A DNA stretch of 64,000 nucleotides from Gossypium raimondii (taxonomy: Eukaryota; Streptophyta; Magnoliopsida; Malvales; Malvaceae), in the NCBI RefSeq assembly GCF_025698545.1, contig NC_068569.1, forward strand, positions 21,576,001 through 21,640,000, in the 5' to 3' direction. Below are positions 45,301 to 59,013 of this stretch, piece by piece. Below the pieces are notes generated by a model. It was given only the letters and a program-made list of their open reading frames with translations, was not told the origin of the DNA and made no database searches. Each line of letters opens with the position of its first letter. Position 1 is the stretch's first letter. Both the position numbers and the translations under genes were made by a program.

Positions 45301-48216
45301 AGCCTCTTGGTCAACCTGCACAGATTCCATTACAGGATGGCCAGCATAGTCTGCAGCCAACAGCACAAACTCTTTCTCCGATGGTTCAGGCTGGCTTGAT
45401 TCCTAAAGTACAAAGTCAAATAGCTTCTGTGCCTCTTAATTCTTTAGCTCGCAACCAAGTTTCCGCTACCCTACAATCAACTTTGCAGCCTCGGACACAG
45501 CTTCCACAACATTCCAGCAATTATGTTCTACCACCAGCCGCTGCACATTCTGGAGTTCCCAAAATTCCTTCTTTAAACACCTCTGTTAGACCACAAATTC
45601 AGGTAGCAAATTCTTCATCCTTGAACCAGCAATTGCAGCCGTCATTGCTGCACTCAGGACAGCTTGCAACTGCTAATTTAAGTCACAGCAGTCGGATGGT
45701 CTCGCCAAATGTTGTCATGCAATCAGCTCCTCTGCCTCATCCTTCCTTATCAGATACCAGCTTCCAGGTGCAAAAGCTTCTTTCACAAACTTGACCTAGT
45801 CTAGGACATGCCACTAGAGAAGTTTTAGCAATGGTTTATGTTAACTACAAGCATGCGTCTTTAGATTGTGTTCTGATTTGTTTTAATATAAATTTTTTTA
45901 GGAGAAACCATCAAATTATTAAATTTAAAAGTTTAATAATTTAACAGTTCCACATGTATTTTTAGGTTGCCTTTTGAATATTTAATAATAAAACACTGTT
46001 AGTTCCATTGTTTTGAAACTCAATCAGTCAAATCCTGCCAAGAGATATTAAGTTCAAGTTAGGTTTTAAGAAAATCTCTCTTATGCTCATGCGAAAAAAA
46101 ATTACTGAAAAGATGGTGAGTGGTCTCCATTGAACACATATTTTCTCTTTCCTATTGTTGAAAACATATCGATGGATCCTTGCCCCCTTCTTTGCCTTCC
46201 CTTTCTGCAAACAAATTCCAGTTCTCTCTTGTGATCTTTTTGAGTTTGTTGCAATAGGCTGTATCTTTCTCAAATTAGTAGAACACTGGTTTTTATTTCT
46301 TTCAATGTCCTAGTATTTCATATTAACTTCTTTTTAAAAAAAAAAAAAAAACAGCCTGGTCCCTCAATAACACCTGGCATCGCGGAGAAATCAAACATTG
46401 TTCAAAATCATTCAGAAGCAATAAGTCAGCCTCCAAAAATGGTGAAATTAGATGGGGGAAAGAGCAGTTCTTCCTCAGTTGGGTTGAATGTGACCAATGT
46501 AAGTGGATCTAAAACATTGCAAACATTTGGTGTTGATTCAGCACCTGTTAATCAAGTACCTAGAGCACAAGAGGTGCAATATGCTGAAAAGCAGATTTCT
46601 CAGGTACTGTATACATGGTGATATCACATTTTAAATTATATAATACTTTGCTGTGAGCTCATTTTCTCATGCATCATTGCTTCAGCCTTAACGGCTGAAA
46701 GATCATTCTCAGAGTTTCAATGGCAGGGATTAGATAGGTTTCATGCAAAAGAAATATAGTTCCTGAAATGATCTTTTATTGATTTAGTTCCTGATATCTA
46801 TTTAATCATTTTGGCAATTCCCAGAAATATTAGTATGAAACGGTGATGAAAAATTACATATCCCAGACATCTTGATTGAGAAGTGAATATCATCTTGCTA
46901 ATGATTTACTTAGAAAATGGCTGGGTTGTAATTTAGATGTCATCCTATGTTAAGCTATTTCTTTGGTCTCATTGTTCCAAAAACTTGAATGTGTACTGCT
47001 TTAGTTGTGTCTAATGAATGGGGAAGTAAAGCGTATTAAAGTTCAACCTGCTATTGAATGTAGAGTTTTTGAAGTACTTGCTAGCATTTAATACCATTAA
47101 GTTTAGTGCTTTGTCTAGTTATCAAATGTAAATCTGATCTGTAATTTCCTTTAAACATAAGTCTCTATGTTAAGGAAAAACGTTGTTGGTATTTTCTTCT
47201 GTCTTCTCTTCTTTTCACTATTGACCAAATAACAGAGATAAGATTTGTCGCAGTATCTTTACCGAAATACATTTAAAGGTTATAGTTAGGTCTGGAGGAC
47301 TTTGTAAATGCTTGCAGTCTTCTTCAAGAGTAAGTTTAACTGTTCAGTTGTGCACATCTGATATTTTGAGTACTGTTGGATTGAGACAATAGGGTTTTCC
47401 AGTAGTTTTTCACTGTAATGTGTATCTTTGTGAGTGATTGGATACATAAATGGCTGATCACTGGTACATGTTATAGTTGACTGTCAGGTGAACACCGATC
47501 AAGTTATTTGGAAGGTAAAAATTAGTAGTCTCTAGTTGATCTTTGGCACTTGAAAATTTTCTATAGTAGTGGCGTGAGAGCTTAGATGTAAATTTTAGTT
47601 TAAAGGACAATTGAATTGATTCCTAGATCATCAATTCTGAAAAATCTGAAGGTACCTATCCTTGTAGTGTGGTTCAAATAATACTTTCTTGAAACTAATT
47701 TGTACGGTGATAAATAGCCAAATGCGTGCTTAATTGCTTGACAAACCAAATTGATTGGGGGGCAGTTATGGACATCTGGGATATGATTTGGTTTGGTAGA
47801 CATTTAAAAAATCCTGCAGTAAGTTTCTATAACTAAGTTATTATAATCGTGGTGCATGGTTTTACAAGCTTATGCAATCTCTCTGCCAGTTGTCAATATG
47901 GCTTTTGACCACAACCGTGGCCAATGTGAAACTCTTTGCTTACCTATAGGAGAAATCTTTAGCATTATTTATTTATTTAAAATTTTGGAATACTTTGTGC
48001 AATTTGTGGTTGATTTGACAATAATTTTGAAACTCACGATTCACACCATTGTTTGTATGTCAGCCACAGCTCGCACCTGATGTTGAGTCCGTCTTACTGC
48101 AGCAGGTGTTAAACCTAACACCAGAACAGCTGAGTTCATTGCCACCTGAACAACGTCAACAGGTCATTCAACTCCAACAGGCACTTCGGCAAGAGCATAT
48201 GCAGCAGCCATCATAG
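42392..48216 (+). CDS. CSTF64: Cleavage stimulation factor subunit CstF64
   Basis: Ten exons: 42392-42422, 42611-42689, 42907-43081, 44093-44126, 44210-44442, 44525-44602, 45145-45180, 45279-45767, 46355-46603 and 48064-48216. The phases close to give 518 residues. An N-terminal RRM spans about 8-84, with RNP2 VFVGNI (9-14) and RNP1 KGYGFCEY (48-55). The hinge domain follows (about 125-225: [44 protein letters not shown]). Next come a long Gln/Pro/Ser-rich linker and a C-terminal helical domain ([36 protein letters not shown], about 473-508). In the nucleus the RRM binds the GU-rich element downstream of poly(A) sites, the hinge binds CstF77, and the C-terminal domain contacts the 3'-end machinery. 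The 1.46-kb intron before the last exon is the longest. No defects seen; the protein is somewhat longer than the Arabidopsis protein as I remember it. Confidence 0.95.
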
Positions 48217-49695
48217 CAGGTAGGCTTCCAACACCAACTATTGTCAACAGTGTCATCTTCCATCATTTTTTAAACTTTCTGGAAGAAGTGCTCTGCTGTG
48301 GGTTCATTCAAATTCTCGGTGCTTGTAAAATTACCATTTATTCTAGATACGTTTAGAAAATGAGCATGTCTCATTGATGTCACATTATGAGCTTGTTTCT
48401 TGAATACATGAAAGAATCGGTGAGAGGAAAAAGGAAAAGAAAAAAAATGGAAATGAAAATTTTGTCTTATCTTCTCATTCTATGCCCTTGGAGTACTTGT
48501 TAGTGTTAGTGATGTATTATTTGCCTTTAACTGGGCCTGTGGTTTACATGGGGACAGGCGATTTCTTCTCTTTTAACTTCTTTCTATAGCCTGGAAAGAT
48601 AAACTTGGGATTTGCTAAAAATTTTCTGAATTTCATTTTCATTGTTGGATTATGTTGGATGTATGTGTTTGAGTGTCTCTCTTGTTAAGCTATTTTAGCA
48701 ATGATATGCAGTCTTGGTAATTTAACCCTTCCAGAATAATTTATATACAAAATAGATTATTAACATATATAATATGATTATGACATGAACAAAAAATATG
48801 AATGTAACATGAATATGCATTCGCCCTCTTTTTTCACCTCCTTTCCTTCATAATAATGATAACAATAATAACCTATTTAAAAATAAAGCATGTGGTAAAG
48901 CCGATAAAATTAATAATATCTTCCGTAAAATTCATGGTGTTGATCGGGTGAATTGGTAAAATTTGAAGGAGGTACTATAGGCATTACCCTAAATTTGGAA
49001 TCAAAATAAAATAAAACAGTTTCTAATCTTCGTTAAAAATTACTTATGTCTGTTTTAAATAGCAAACTCTTCTATTTTTAAATTGAATTTAAACTTCAGA
49101 AATTTCTAATGATTAAAAAAATGCTTCGGAAAATATAATCGATTCTATTATCCAGGGGTGAAAGAAAACCTTATAAAGAAATTAATCAACAACTGGATTA
49201 TAGATAAAATGGTAGTGTTTATGAATAAACTATCTTTTAATTGTTTTATTTATATATTTTATATAAAAGAGGAAACATCACTATATTAACATTCAATCCT
49301 TTATTAAAAAAATATATACTATAAATTTATAAATGACTCTTAGTCTTCATAAAAAATATTAAATAAAATTATTTGTTAAATAATATCATTTAAAAGTTAT
49401 CTTACATGTCAAAATGATAAAAGTTTCACATAAGCATTCAAGCCGGCATTTCTTAAATGAAAAGTGTATATATCTTGATCATTTCTTCCGCAAGTATATT
49501 TAAACAGAATTTAATCACTCTTAAAATTAAAAAAATAAAATAAGTACTTCTTGGCAAGACTTCAACTTTGATGATAGAAAAGGGGCAGCAAAACTTTCCA
49601 TTGCCCTTATTACACAAAACAATTGACGAAATATTTGGGAAATATTAAGTCATTATACCCTTAATATATAACTTGTATACTTCAACCGAATCCTT
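48217..49695. other. CstF64 3' region and AT-rich intergenic DNA
   Basis: The first 450 bases look like 3' UTR. Beyond about 48730 the DNA is AT-rich without recognised repeats or genes, until the peroxidase pseudogene. Confidence 0.45.
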
Positions 49696-50991
<1,296 letters not shown>

Positions 50992-51029
50992 CTATATTGT
51001 ATTATTTGTGAGTGAGAGATACCATGTTA

Positions 51030-51900
51030 CGTTGTAGACCTGTCCACGGGTATGGGAAGGTTCGGGTAAAAATATAGGCCCGAAATATGGGCTTGGACAA
51101 AAATTAAGGCCCGTTTAGAAAACGGGCCGGGCCTCGGGCAAATTTTTTTTGGCTTGGGCCCGGCCCGAAAATATATTAAATATATATATTTTAAATATAA
51201 TAGTTTTTTATTTAAGTTTCATTTACTTTCATTTCCTTATTGGCCAACTAATTTATCCAACTAATAGTTTTTATTTTAAGTTTCATTTACTTTCATTTCC
51301 TTATTTTTAAATTATAATAGTTTTTTATTTTAAGTTTTTTTATTTGTCCAACTAATTTATGTATAAATAAGAAATAGAACAGATTTGCTTATTGGCCAGG
51401 AAATATCAAAATAGAAATAGAAATGGAATAAATAAATCCATGTATTATATGAGTTTAATAATACATAACTCCAGTTAAAAGAAAGAGACCCACTCAACTT
51501 ACTAACAATTAATACAATCAAGTTTGTTACAAAAAAAACATCAAGTTTGTTTTACTAATCAAATGTTAGATTTTGTTACAACAATTAATACAAAATAATA
51601 ATAAAACATCAAGTTTATTTTACTAATCAAATGTTATATTTTGTTACAACAATTAATACAATTAACAACTAATACAATTAATAATTTGATAATTTTACTA
51701 ATCAAATGTTAGATTTTGTTACAACAATTAATACAATTAACAAGTAATAATTTGATAATTTTACTAACAATTAATTTTAATAACAATTAGTTTTAATTTT
51801 ATTAAAAAAAATAATTTTAATTTTAATTAAAAATGGGCCGAGCCAGGCCGGGCTCGGGCCCTATATTTTTTCTCCGGACCGGGTCCCTTTTTATAGAGAT
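51030..51900. repeat. GGGCCGGGC-ended repeat element with internal tandem repeats
   Basis: The left part (51040-51175) and right part (51830-51890) hold inverted GC-rich blocks (aaaacgggccgggcctcggg against ggccgagccaggccgggctcggg). The AT-rich middle is made of tandem units. The phrase 'taagtttcatttactttcatttcctta' occurs twice (about 51212 and 51275). A unit of about 70-95 bp containing 'actaatcaaatgttagattttgttacaacaattaataca' occurs three times (about 51555, 51620 and 51700). No coding sequence. It resembles hAT-like non-autonomous repeats with such GC-rich ends, but the class is not certain. Confidence 0.6.
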
Positions 51901-52380
51901 ATTAATTCTGTCAAATTTAGTCCTTATACCATGAGTAAGTTATAGGTTTAGTTCTCGTGCCCTAATTTGATCAATTTTAGTTTCTGCACTTTTTGAATTT
52001 TAAAATTTTAGTTTTGAACTAAATGGTAATAATTAAATTTGATAGGTCAAATGTTGTTATTAGTCTCACACTACGTTTAAGTTGTGGATCTAATCTTTAT
52101 TTTCTAATTTTCTAATTTTTAGTCTTATACTTATATCAAATTTTGAAATTTTGAATCTTGACGTAAACCGTAACTTTAAATCTATTAACTAAAATAATAC
52201 GACTTTGAAATAGTAAGTTAATATGACATTAAACATGTAATAATATGTTTGTTGCATGATATTTTGCAAATAATATAATTTAATGGCTGCTTTTGGATTA
52301 AGACTAAAATTTCAAAATTTAAAAACTACATAGATTAAAAATATGATCAAACTAAAATATAAAGTCTAAACATGCAATTA
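51901..52380. other. Degraded MITE-like sequence
   Basis: Contains 'aaatttagtccttataccatgag', 'aattttagtttctgcac' and similar phrases typical of decayed non-autonomous elements. No gene. Confidence 0.4.
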
Positions 52381-52962
52381 GGGGTGAGGGTTTGATCGAA
52401 TCGAATGAAAAAATTTTGAGTTAATCAAGTTGACGAGTCCTATTTTATTATCTTAACTCGATTTGAATTTTTTTTGAATCGAGTCGAGTGAAATGAAATT
52501 TGAGTCGAGTCGAATCGAATCGAGTGAAACTGTTCGAGTTAAATTAAAAAATTAAACATGTCAAATTAAAATTTTGGTATAGTATAATTAATTCCATGTT
52601 ATAGCACATAAATTTGAAACCATATATATTTGAAAAATTTTTCAAAGCAAAATAAAAAAAACTTGAATAATTAATTAACTTATATAGGCCCAAAATTATT
52701 AATTTTAAAAAATTCTTTATATATTCTTTAATTTTTATAATATTTTTAAAAATATAAATTTTAGAATTTTATAAAAATTTGAATTTTAAAATTATTTTGA
52801 ACTTTTGTTTTGTAATTTTTGTTGAGAGAGAGACCAATTTGCTCATTTTCAAAATTGACAGGGATCAAATGAATATTTACACTAATAAATTATTCGAGTT
52901 GACTCGAATAACTCAATTCAATTAACTCAAAATTCGATTTTTTTAATCGAATTGAATTTTAA
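52381..52962. repeat. TCGAGT-rich repeat element, copy 3
   Basis: It starts GGGGTGAGGGTTTGATCGAA after a TA, with 'gagtcgagtcgaatcgaatcgag' near 52500. Its middle matches copy 2 inverted (gagagagaccaatttgctcattttc). The right end is less clear and placed where the 'aactcaaaattcga' words stop. Non-coding. Confidence 0.58.
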
Positions 52963-54035
52963 GGTGCTAAGAGTAAAAGTACCACTAATAAAATTAGAGG
53001 TAATAGTTAGACTTTTGTTTGATGCAACTTGGCAGGTGACTGTATCATAGCTGGAGGGCTGATGTGCTAAACACATGAACTTTCTATGCTTACTTTTCTT
53101 TAAGCAGAAATTTTCTTCACAATATTGCTCAAGAGGATCTAATATTCGACACTTCTCAATTAATGCTGATTGCCCTACACCTTACTTTCTAAGAGCAATA
53201 GACTTGAACATTTCTCACTTTTACAAATTCTTCTTATTAAATCTGAAAATTTGGCATGTATATTAATTTTATAGAATATGGTTGATTAGTTATTTAGCTC
53301 GTTTCAGTAAATACCTTAAGAAATAAAAAAAATTATATTTTATATTTGAAAATGTTAAATATATTAAATGATAATCCTTGAGTTTTTATTACTAAGATTG
53401 CTAATGAAATTTCTTTGCTATTTAAATGATGAAAATAGAAAAAGAAGAAGGGAGACATATAAGGACCTTAATACATTAATTGCTACACATTTGAAATTAA
53501 GCATTGATATATTTAAAAGTGGAAAACATGATCTTCAAACCTTGAACCTCATTCTTCCCATCAAATAGTAACGACTGTGTTTATAATGATATCTTTTTAA
53601 AGATATTTCAAATCTATTTCTTCCGCAAAGATAGATCATAAACATCAAGACTTGGAACCAGTGTGAAGTACGCACCTGACTTTAGATATGTTCACCATTT
53701 AAGAAATTGATGAATTTAAGAAAAGAATCATCAGTAAATATATTACAAAATTCTCGATAACTATATGGTAATCAACCTAAAATATTCTCTCTCAAATCAA
53801 TTTATTCTAAACATTATATTATTATATCTTGAATGAATTCAAAAGAAATTTTGATGCTTTGTGGATTCCAAATAAGATAACAGTTATAATCTAAATAGTC
53901 GTATTTAAAAATAAAAATATTAGTCTACTTCCACATATCGCAACATGATATACTATTCATATTGCTACCCAACCATGTGGGCTTCGTCAAAGACATTTAT
54001 TATCACCGTGCTATGTCAAAACAGCTTTTAAAAGT
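52963..54035. other. Intergenic DNA, no gene recognised
   Basis: Short frames at 53075-53266 and 53368-53568 show no family features or codon bias that I can see. The region is AT-rich and mixed. Confidence 0.4.
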
Positions 54036-54039
54036 AGAG

Positions 54040-54262
54040 GCAGTTTAGGAAATTCAAGGCATAAGGATCGGAAAGATTTGTCCAACAATCTCCCATCTCT
54101 TATTCATAGATGATAGTTTTCTATTTTTTAATGCCAATGTACACTCAGCTAGAGCTATCAAGAAGATTATAAAGAGGTATTGTGTGTTGTGTGGCCTTTT
54201 GATCAACATCAATAAGGCCTCCTCTGATTTGGCTTTTAATGTCAGTGAGGTGCAGTTGGAGT
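54040..54262 (+). mobile_element. LINE (L1-type) remnant, reverse transcriptase part
   Basis: The plus strand encodes, with interruptions, a stretch like ISHLLFIDDSFLFF, the plant L1 reverse transcriptase core (usually ISHLLFADDS), followed by KRYCVLCGLLININKAS. It stops where a different repeat begins at about 54262; the LINE resumes near 55215. Only part of the reverse transcriptase is present. The second core residue is Ile where Ala is usual. Confidence 0.7.
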
Positions 54263-55214
54263 AAATAACTGCTACCAACCTCACTGCTATGCTGTTTAGT
54301 TTAGCATGACAGTTTAGTGAAAATGCATTTCCACCATGACGATATCTTGAAAATCATTGAAGATTTCAACAAAGAATTAAAATTCATCAAGAGGCGGTTG
54401 GTATTTTTAATGAGACAAAATACCCATACTTTTATTTATTATTTTACCATTTTATCCTTGAAAGTTAAACTAATTTCTTTCCCAATCTTATTTTTTTCAG
54501 ATTTGGCGGTAGAATTCTGCTGAAAAATTAAAAAATTAATTTAATTTTTTCCAGAATATTTAACTATAAAAATTAAAAATAACTATCATTTTATCTATTA
54601 AATAATTTAAATTGATTATATAATTTATTAAAATACTTATAATAAAATACTGGAAGATACATTTAATATTTTATTAAATTAATTTATAAATTCACATATT
54701 TTAATAATTTTATAAAAGTAAAATAATTTAAAAACTTCTATTATATATCAATTCTAATTTGATGTCCTTAATAGTCATTTTTTATTCTCACCTCACCGCT
54801 ACAACTGCATTTGAATCCAAACACACACTCCACCATTGTTTCTAATTTCACTGCTACAGTATCCAATCTCACCGGCTACAGTAACTAATCTCACCGCCAC
54901 CGCTGTTTTTAACCTCACCGAAGGTAAACACACTGCCCATCCAAACTAAGCCTAAATATGAATTCAATGGCGACAAGCAGGCGGCCTTAAAAAAATTGGG
55001 AATTTTATTTTTTTTTACCCTTTAAAATGTATAAAACTATAACATAGTAATGACGAAATTGTATTTTAGCCTCCTAAAAATGATAAGATTTTAATTTAGT
55101 CATTTAAAAATATATTAGCTAATAAAATTATGAAATTACATTTTAACTGTTATCAAAATTTATAACTTAATTTCACCCTAATTTTTTTTAGTTTCACCCT
55201 AATTTGAATTGTTA
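54263..55214. repeat. Inserted repeats splitting the LINE remnant
   Basis: This interval is not LINE. It contains AT-rich DNA and, at about 54780-54960, a MITE segment ('ctcaccgctacaactgc', 'cagtatccaatctcaccgg', ending 'catccaaactaagcct') shared in part with 31290-31385. About 54985-55200 is another decayed repeat with 'attttagcctcctaaaaatg' arms. Boundaries inside are approximate. Confidence 0.5.
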
Positions 55215-55640
55215 CTAAGCCCTATAGGACGGAGTAACAAAAACATTGGATTTCAAGTTTTTTGGGAATGATAAAAGTAGACAATTCAAGGAGATATCTA
55301 GGCATTCAAGATGTTTTCGAGATAAGCAAAGTTTCTTCCAACCATTGATTGAAAAATTACAAAATAAACATGCTATTTGGAATTCAAAATGCTTATCACC
55401 GAGTGGAAGAAACACTACTAAAGTTTGTTCTTGCATAAATTATGTATTGTTTAGCTTCAGGACTCCAAAACATGTCTTGGATAAAATTGATCAAATTATT
55501 CGGAACTTTTGGTGGGGCGAGGACCGTAATAAAAGAAAATTACACATGTAGTTGGGATATGTTATTGCTCCCTGGGAGAAGGGTAAGCTTAGAATCGGAT
55601 GAGCTGATTTGTTGAAAGAGGCCCTCCTATGTAAGCAAGT
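55215..55640 (+). mobile_element. LINE (L1-type) remnant, distal part
   Basis: Downstream continuation of the LINE at 54040. It encodes WNSKCLSPSGRNTTKV, then RTPKHVLDKIDQIIRNFWWGEDRNKRKLH, matching the region after the reverse transcriptase in plant L1 elements (W-K-LS-AGR...IPK...I-RNFLWG). Frame changes and stops show it is dead. Its 3' end is lost near 55640. Confidence 0.75.
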
Positions 55641-56460
55641 TTGGCGGGTGAGTAAAAAGTGCTAACATTATAAAATAATATAATATATATCATTTTAGGG
55701 TAAAAAATGTTAGGTACTTATAATGATAAGGGGGCGGATGAGTAATATACTCTTAGTAGAACCATAATATAAATATGTTAGAGTGTTAAAATTACAAAAA
55801 CACTTTTGATGGGATCTATCTATATGAGTATGAATTGTGATCGTTTTTAGGAGCTTAAGGGTTTGGCTCTAATAACACTCATGAAAAGAAGTTATAGACA
55901 CGACTATAATAGTGTCTCTAAATACTATGCATTGGCTGGCGTTGAAATTGTTACATGAGATGTGTTTGATCGATTAATCAAATGAGATCGTTACCATGCA
56001 ATTTCGATTAACTTCAACATATTTTCACTATGTGAATGTTCAATCGTAAGACACATTCATTTATGCAATTGATTTTTAAGATTATCGAAGTCTTAGAACA
56101 TTTTCAAAATATATATAGTGCTCTAACAGTTGCAAACGAAATGTTATAAGTAACTAAAAGTTATAGCACTTGGTTACTAATCAAGAGTTGTAACTATTTA
56201 AAAGTGACGAGTTATGTCTCTTATTACTAAAAGTTATGTTACTTGATTATTAACAAAACACATTATAAATTTTTTAACAAAATGGACATTATATTTAAAA
56301 AAATCTTGGTGGAAACATGAAAGACATGATAAAAAGATCCATTTCAAACAGAATGTTAATTGTGCTGCCACGTGTGTATTTATTTTTACACATAATTAAA
56401 TTAATTTCTCAAAAAAATTAAATTAATTTCCCTGAGATGTTGAAGAAATAATGAATATGG
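55641..56460. other. Intergenic DNA with decayed repeats
   Basis: AT-rich with no gene. Around 56140-56260 'aactaaaagttat' phrases recur three or four times as imperfect tandem repeats. Confidence 0.4.
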
Positions 56461-57479
56461 CATCAAAAAACTAAATTCTGGGATTGTGAAACGGGGTTAC
56501 GTAAGCAAAGATCTTTTTGGTGGCAAAAGGGGACCAAATAAACAAAAACCAAACCATTAGAATTATTTGCTTCTTCAAAATGATGGGTGGATGATGGATG
56601 AGACCCACTATAACACCTTATACTTAACCCGATTGTCGGGTCCGAGCTACGAGATGCCATGTTTGTTGCTGGAGCAACTACGATTTCAATTGCACTTAAA
56701 TTTGACAATTTATACATACTATTAAGTTCATTACATCATTACAACATGCTATATAATCAATTCCAAGGTTAAGTTGAGCTTACGAAAACTCTTTCAATAA
56801 GCCGAGGTTAGTTGAGGACTAACTTGTAAAATTTTAAAACTATTGGGTTGACGTTGCAACTTTGGGGTTCCAAGTCATGATGCCACTCATTGTCCATTCC
56901 TCGTCATGAAGTTAAGGACCCGACGTCACGACGTGACTGACTATTTTCATAAGGTCCATATGGTACTAATTCACAGCACCTAAAATAGTTAATAAGGTAC
57001 CAATGATCCAATTACATATCATTACATATTCAAGATCATAATTCCATACCATTTTCATCATCAATTCATATTACAAATCATTAAACAAGTTATAACATGC
57101 TTGTTTCTATTATATTCAATTCAGTCTAATTCTCGACATTCAATATCATCATGTATAAACAAAATCATGCGATAGTATTACACTTAACTCAATAGATATA
57201 TTTGCAAAAATCACATGTATGTATATATGCTTATGGATATTGTAACGCCCCTAACCCGAATCCGTCGCTGGAACAGGGTTACGGAGCATTACCGGAGTGT
57301 ACAAATTAATTATCAAACATTTCATTGCATCTAGCATTCATATTTGAAACCAATCAAAATCATACATATTGTCCCTTAAACGAGCCCTCGAGGCCCAAAT
57401 ATACGCATTAGAAACACATAGGGACTAAGTCGAAAGCTCAGAATTTTTTTTCGAAAATATTTAAAGTTTCCAACATTAC

Positions 57480-57672
57480 AGGAGTCACACGGCTGTGTTT
57501 CAGCTCGTGCCCGTGGCCGTGTGAGTATACTGACTTGGGTCACACGGTCAAGTCACACGCCTGTGTGCTAGGCCATGTGAGCATTCTGTTTTGTGCAAAT
57601 TTAAGATACAGGGGACACATGGCCGTGTCATCTGGCCGTGTGTCACACACGGTTAAGACACACGCCCGTGTG
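57480..57672. repeat. CACACGG/CCGTGTG word cluster
   Basis: At least eight forward and inverted copies of short words such as cacacgg, ggccgtgtg and cacacgcc(c/t)gtgtg lie within 190 bases, giving many alternative hairpins. I associate this cluster with long cotton retrotransposon LTRs, which supports the species call. Confidence 0.75.
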
Positions 57673-58888
57673 GATGAAAATAAGTCATTTTACAAGCCAT
57701 ATTTCTCACCCAATTTAGTGTCTATCTACAATCAACATTACACATATCAATAAGGCATAATTAGACATTCAAAACAAGCCAAAATAAGTGGCTAAACTCA
57801 ACACGCTACATATAAGCCATCATTAAACAAAATACCTATACATGCCATTATAACCAAAATCAAAGCATTCGAAAATACCGATAGAACCGATGGATAGTGT
57901 GATATATCTCCGACAAGCTTCCAACCCAATCAAGCTTCAGATAATTTGAAAAGTAGAAGAAAACAAATACATAAACAATGAATGCTTAGTAAGCTCATAT
58001 AAACTTTAATCATAATACTTCCTTTTCAACTATGAAATTTATACTTATCAAGAATAATCTAATATTGCTACCACAATACTCATGAAGTTATATTTAACAA
58101 CTCACTAAGTGAATAAATCTATAGTATCACTTATACATAATATTCCTACAATAGTAGGATTTTAAACAACTTTAACTCTTCCAAAATTTCTTTATTTTCA
58201 TTTGTGTTTCTTTACTTTCCACACTCATTCCATATGCATAACACACCAGTCATAAGCATATCATTCAACCATATATACAAGCTAATGCATTTAAACATAG
58301 ACCTTCTTCAAATTAATCACACGATAACTCATTTTATAAGAAATTGCATAACTTAAAACTTACTACTCTTTCATGAGCACAAGTATATTTTCATTTGTGC
58401 ACTTATCCTTTCAACACATCATATAATAAACATATTACCATTTAATCAGTAACTTGGCACTTGTCTAAGCGTCAACAACAACACTTGTTAGCATACTTGG
58501 ACGTATTTCATATAAATTCAATATTGATAAACTTATTTTATCAACATATCACACTTGAGTTTATAACTCATCACAACTTACATAATTTCCATGTATCAGC
58601 ATATCAAGATATTGATGTATATACATATCATGACACATATCATTCTTTTATTGTTTCTTCATATGCATATATCATCCAAAAACAACTCCTATTATTTTAC
58701 AATTCGAAGAACGACTTACGGATATGAGTACATCATTTTCAGAAGCCCGAAGGCTGAACAGAAGCTCATGAGAGCTAAACACAAAGTAAACACGAAAGTT
58801 CGCAACAAATGCTAAACCTTGGTTTACTTGGGTAATTTGCCGTCAATTCATCCTTTACATTTTCTGTCAGTTCATCATTTACATTCGT

Positions 58889-59013
58889 AGTGCCATAACT
58901 CAGTTATGGTCTTATCATTAGAATGTCATAGCCTAGCTATGGTCTTATATATAAATACTGCGATGGTCCAACCATGGTCTTACGTTCATAGTGCCATAAC
59001 CCAATTATGGTAT
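58889..59013. repeat. Four tandem units with covarying palindromes
   Basis: Units of about 33 bp each carry a palindromic core: CCATAACTCAGTTATGG, TCATAGCCTAGCTATGG, ATGGTCCAACCATGG and CCATAACCCAATTATGG. All but the last are followed by 'tctta'; the last is followed by 'tatta'. The arms differ between units, but each remains self-complementary. Confidence 0.75.

Noticed and set aside
57480-57672. CRISPR-like array or satellite
   Set aside because: The words are irregularly spaced and in both orientations inside a plant LTR; there is no regular spacer structure.
58461-58815. Plus-strand frames of 74-88 codons
   Set aside because: They lie within the 4.2-kb solo LTR and are low-complexity His/Tyr/Ile-rich translations of AT-rich DNA.
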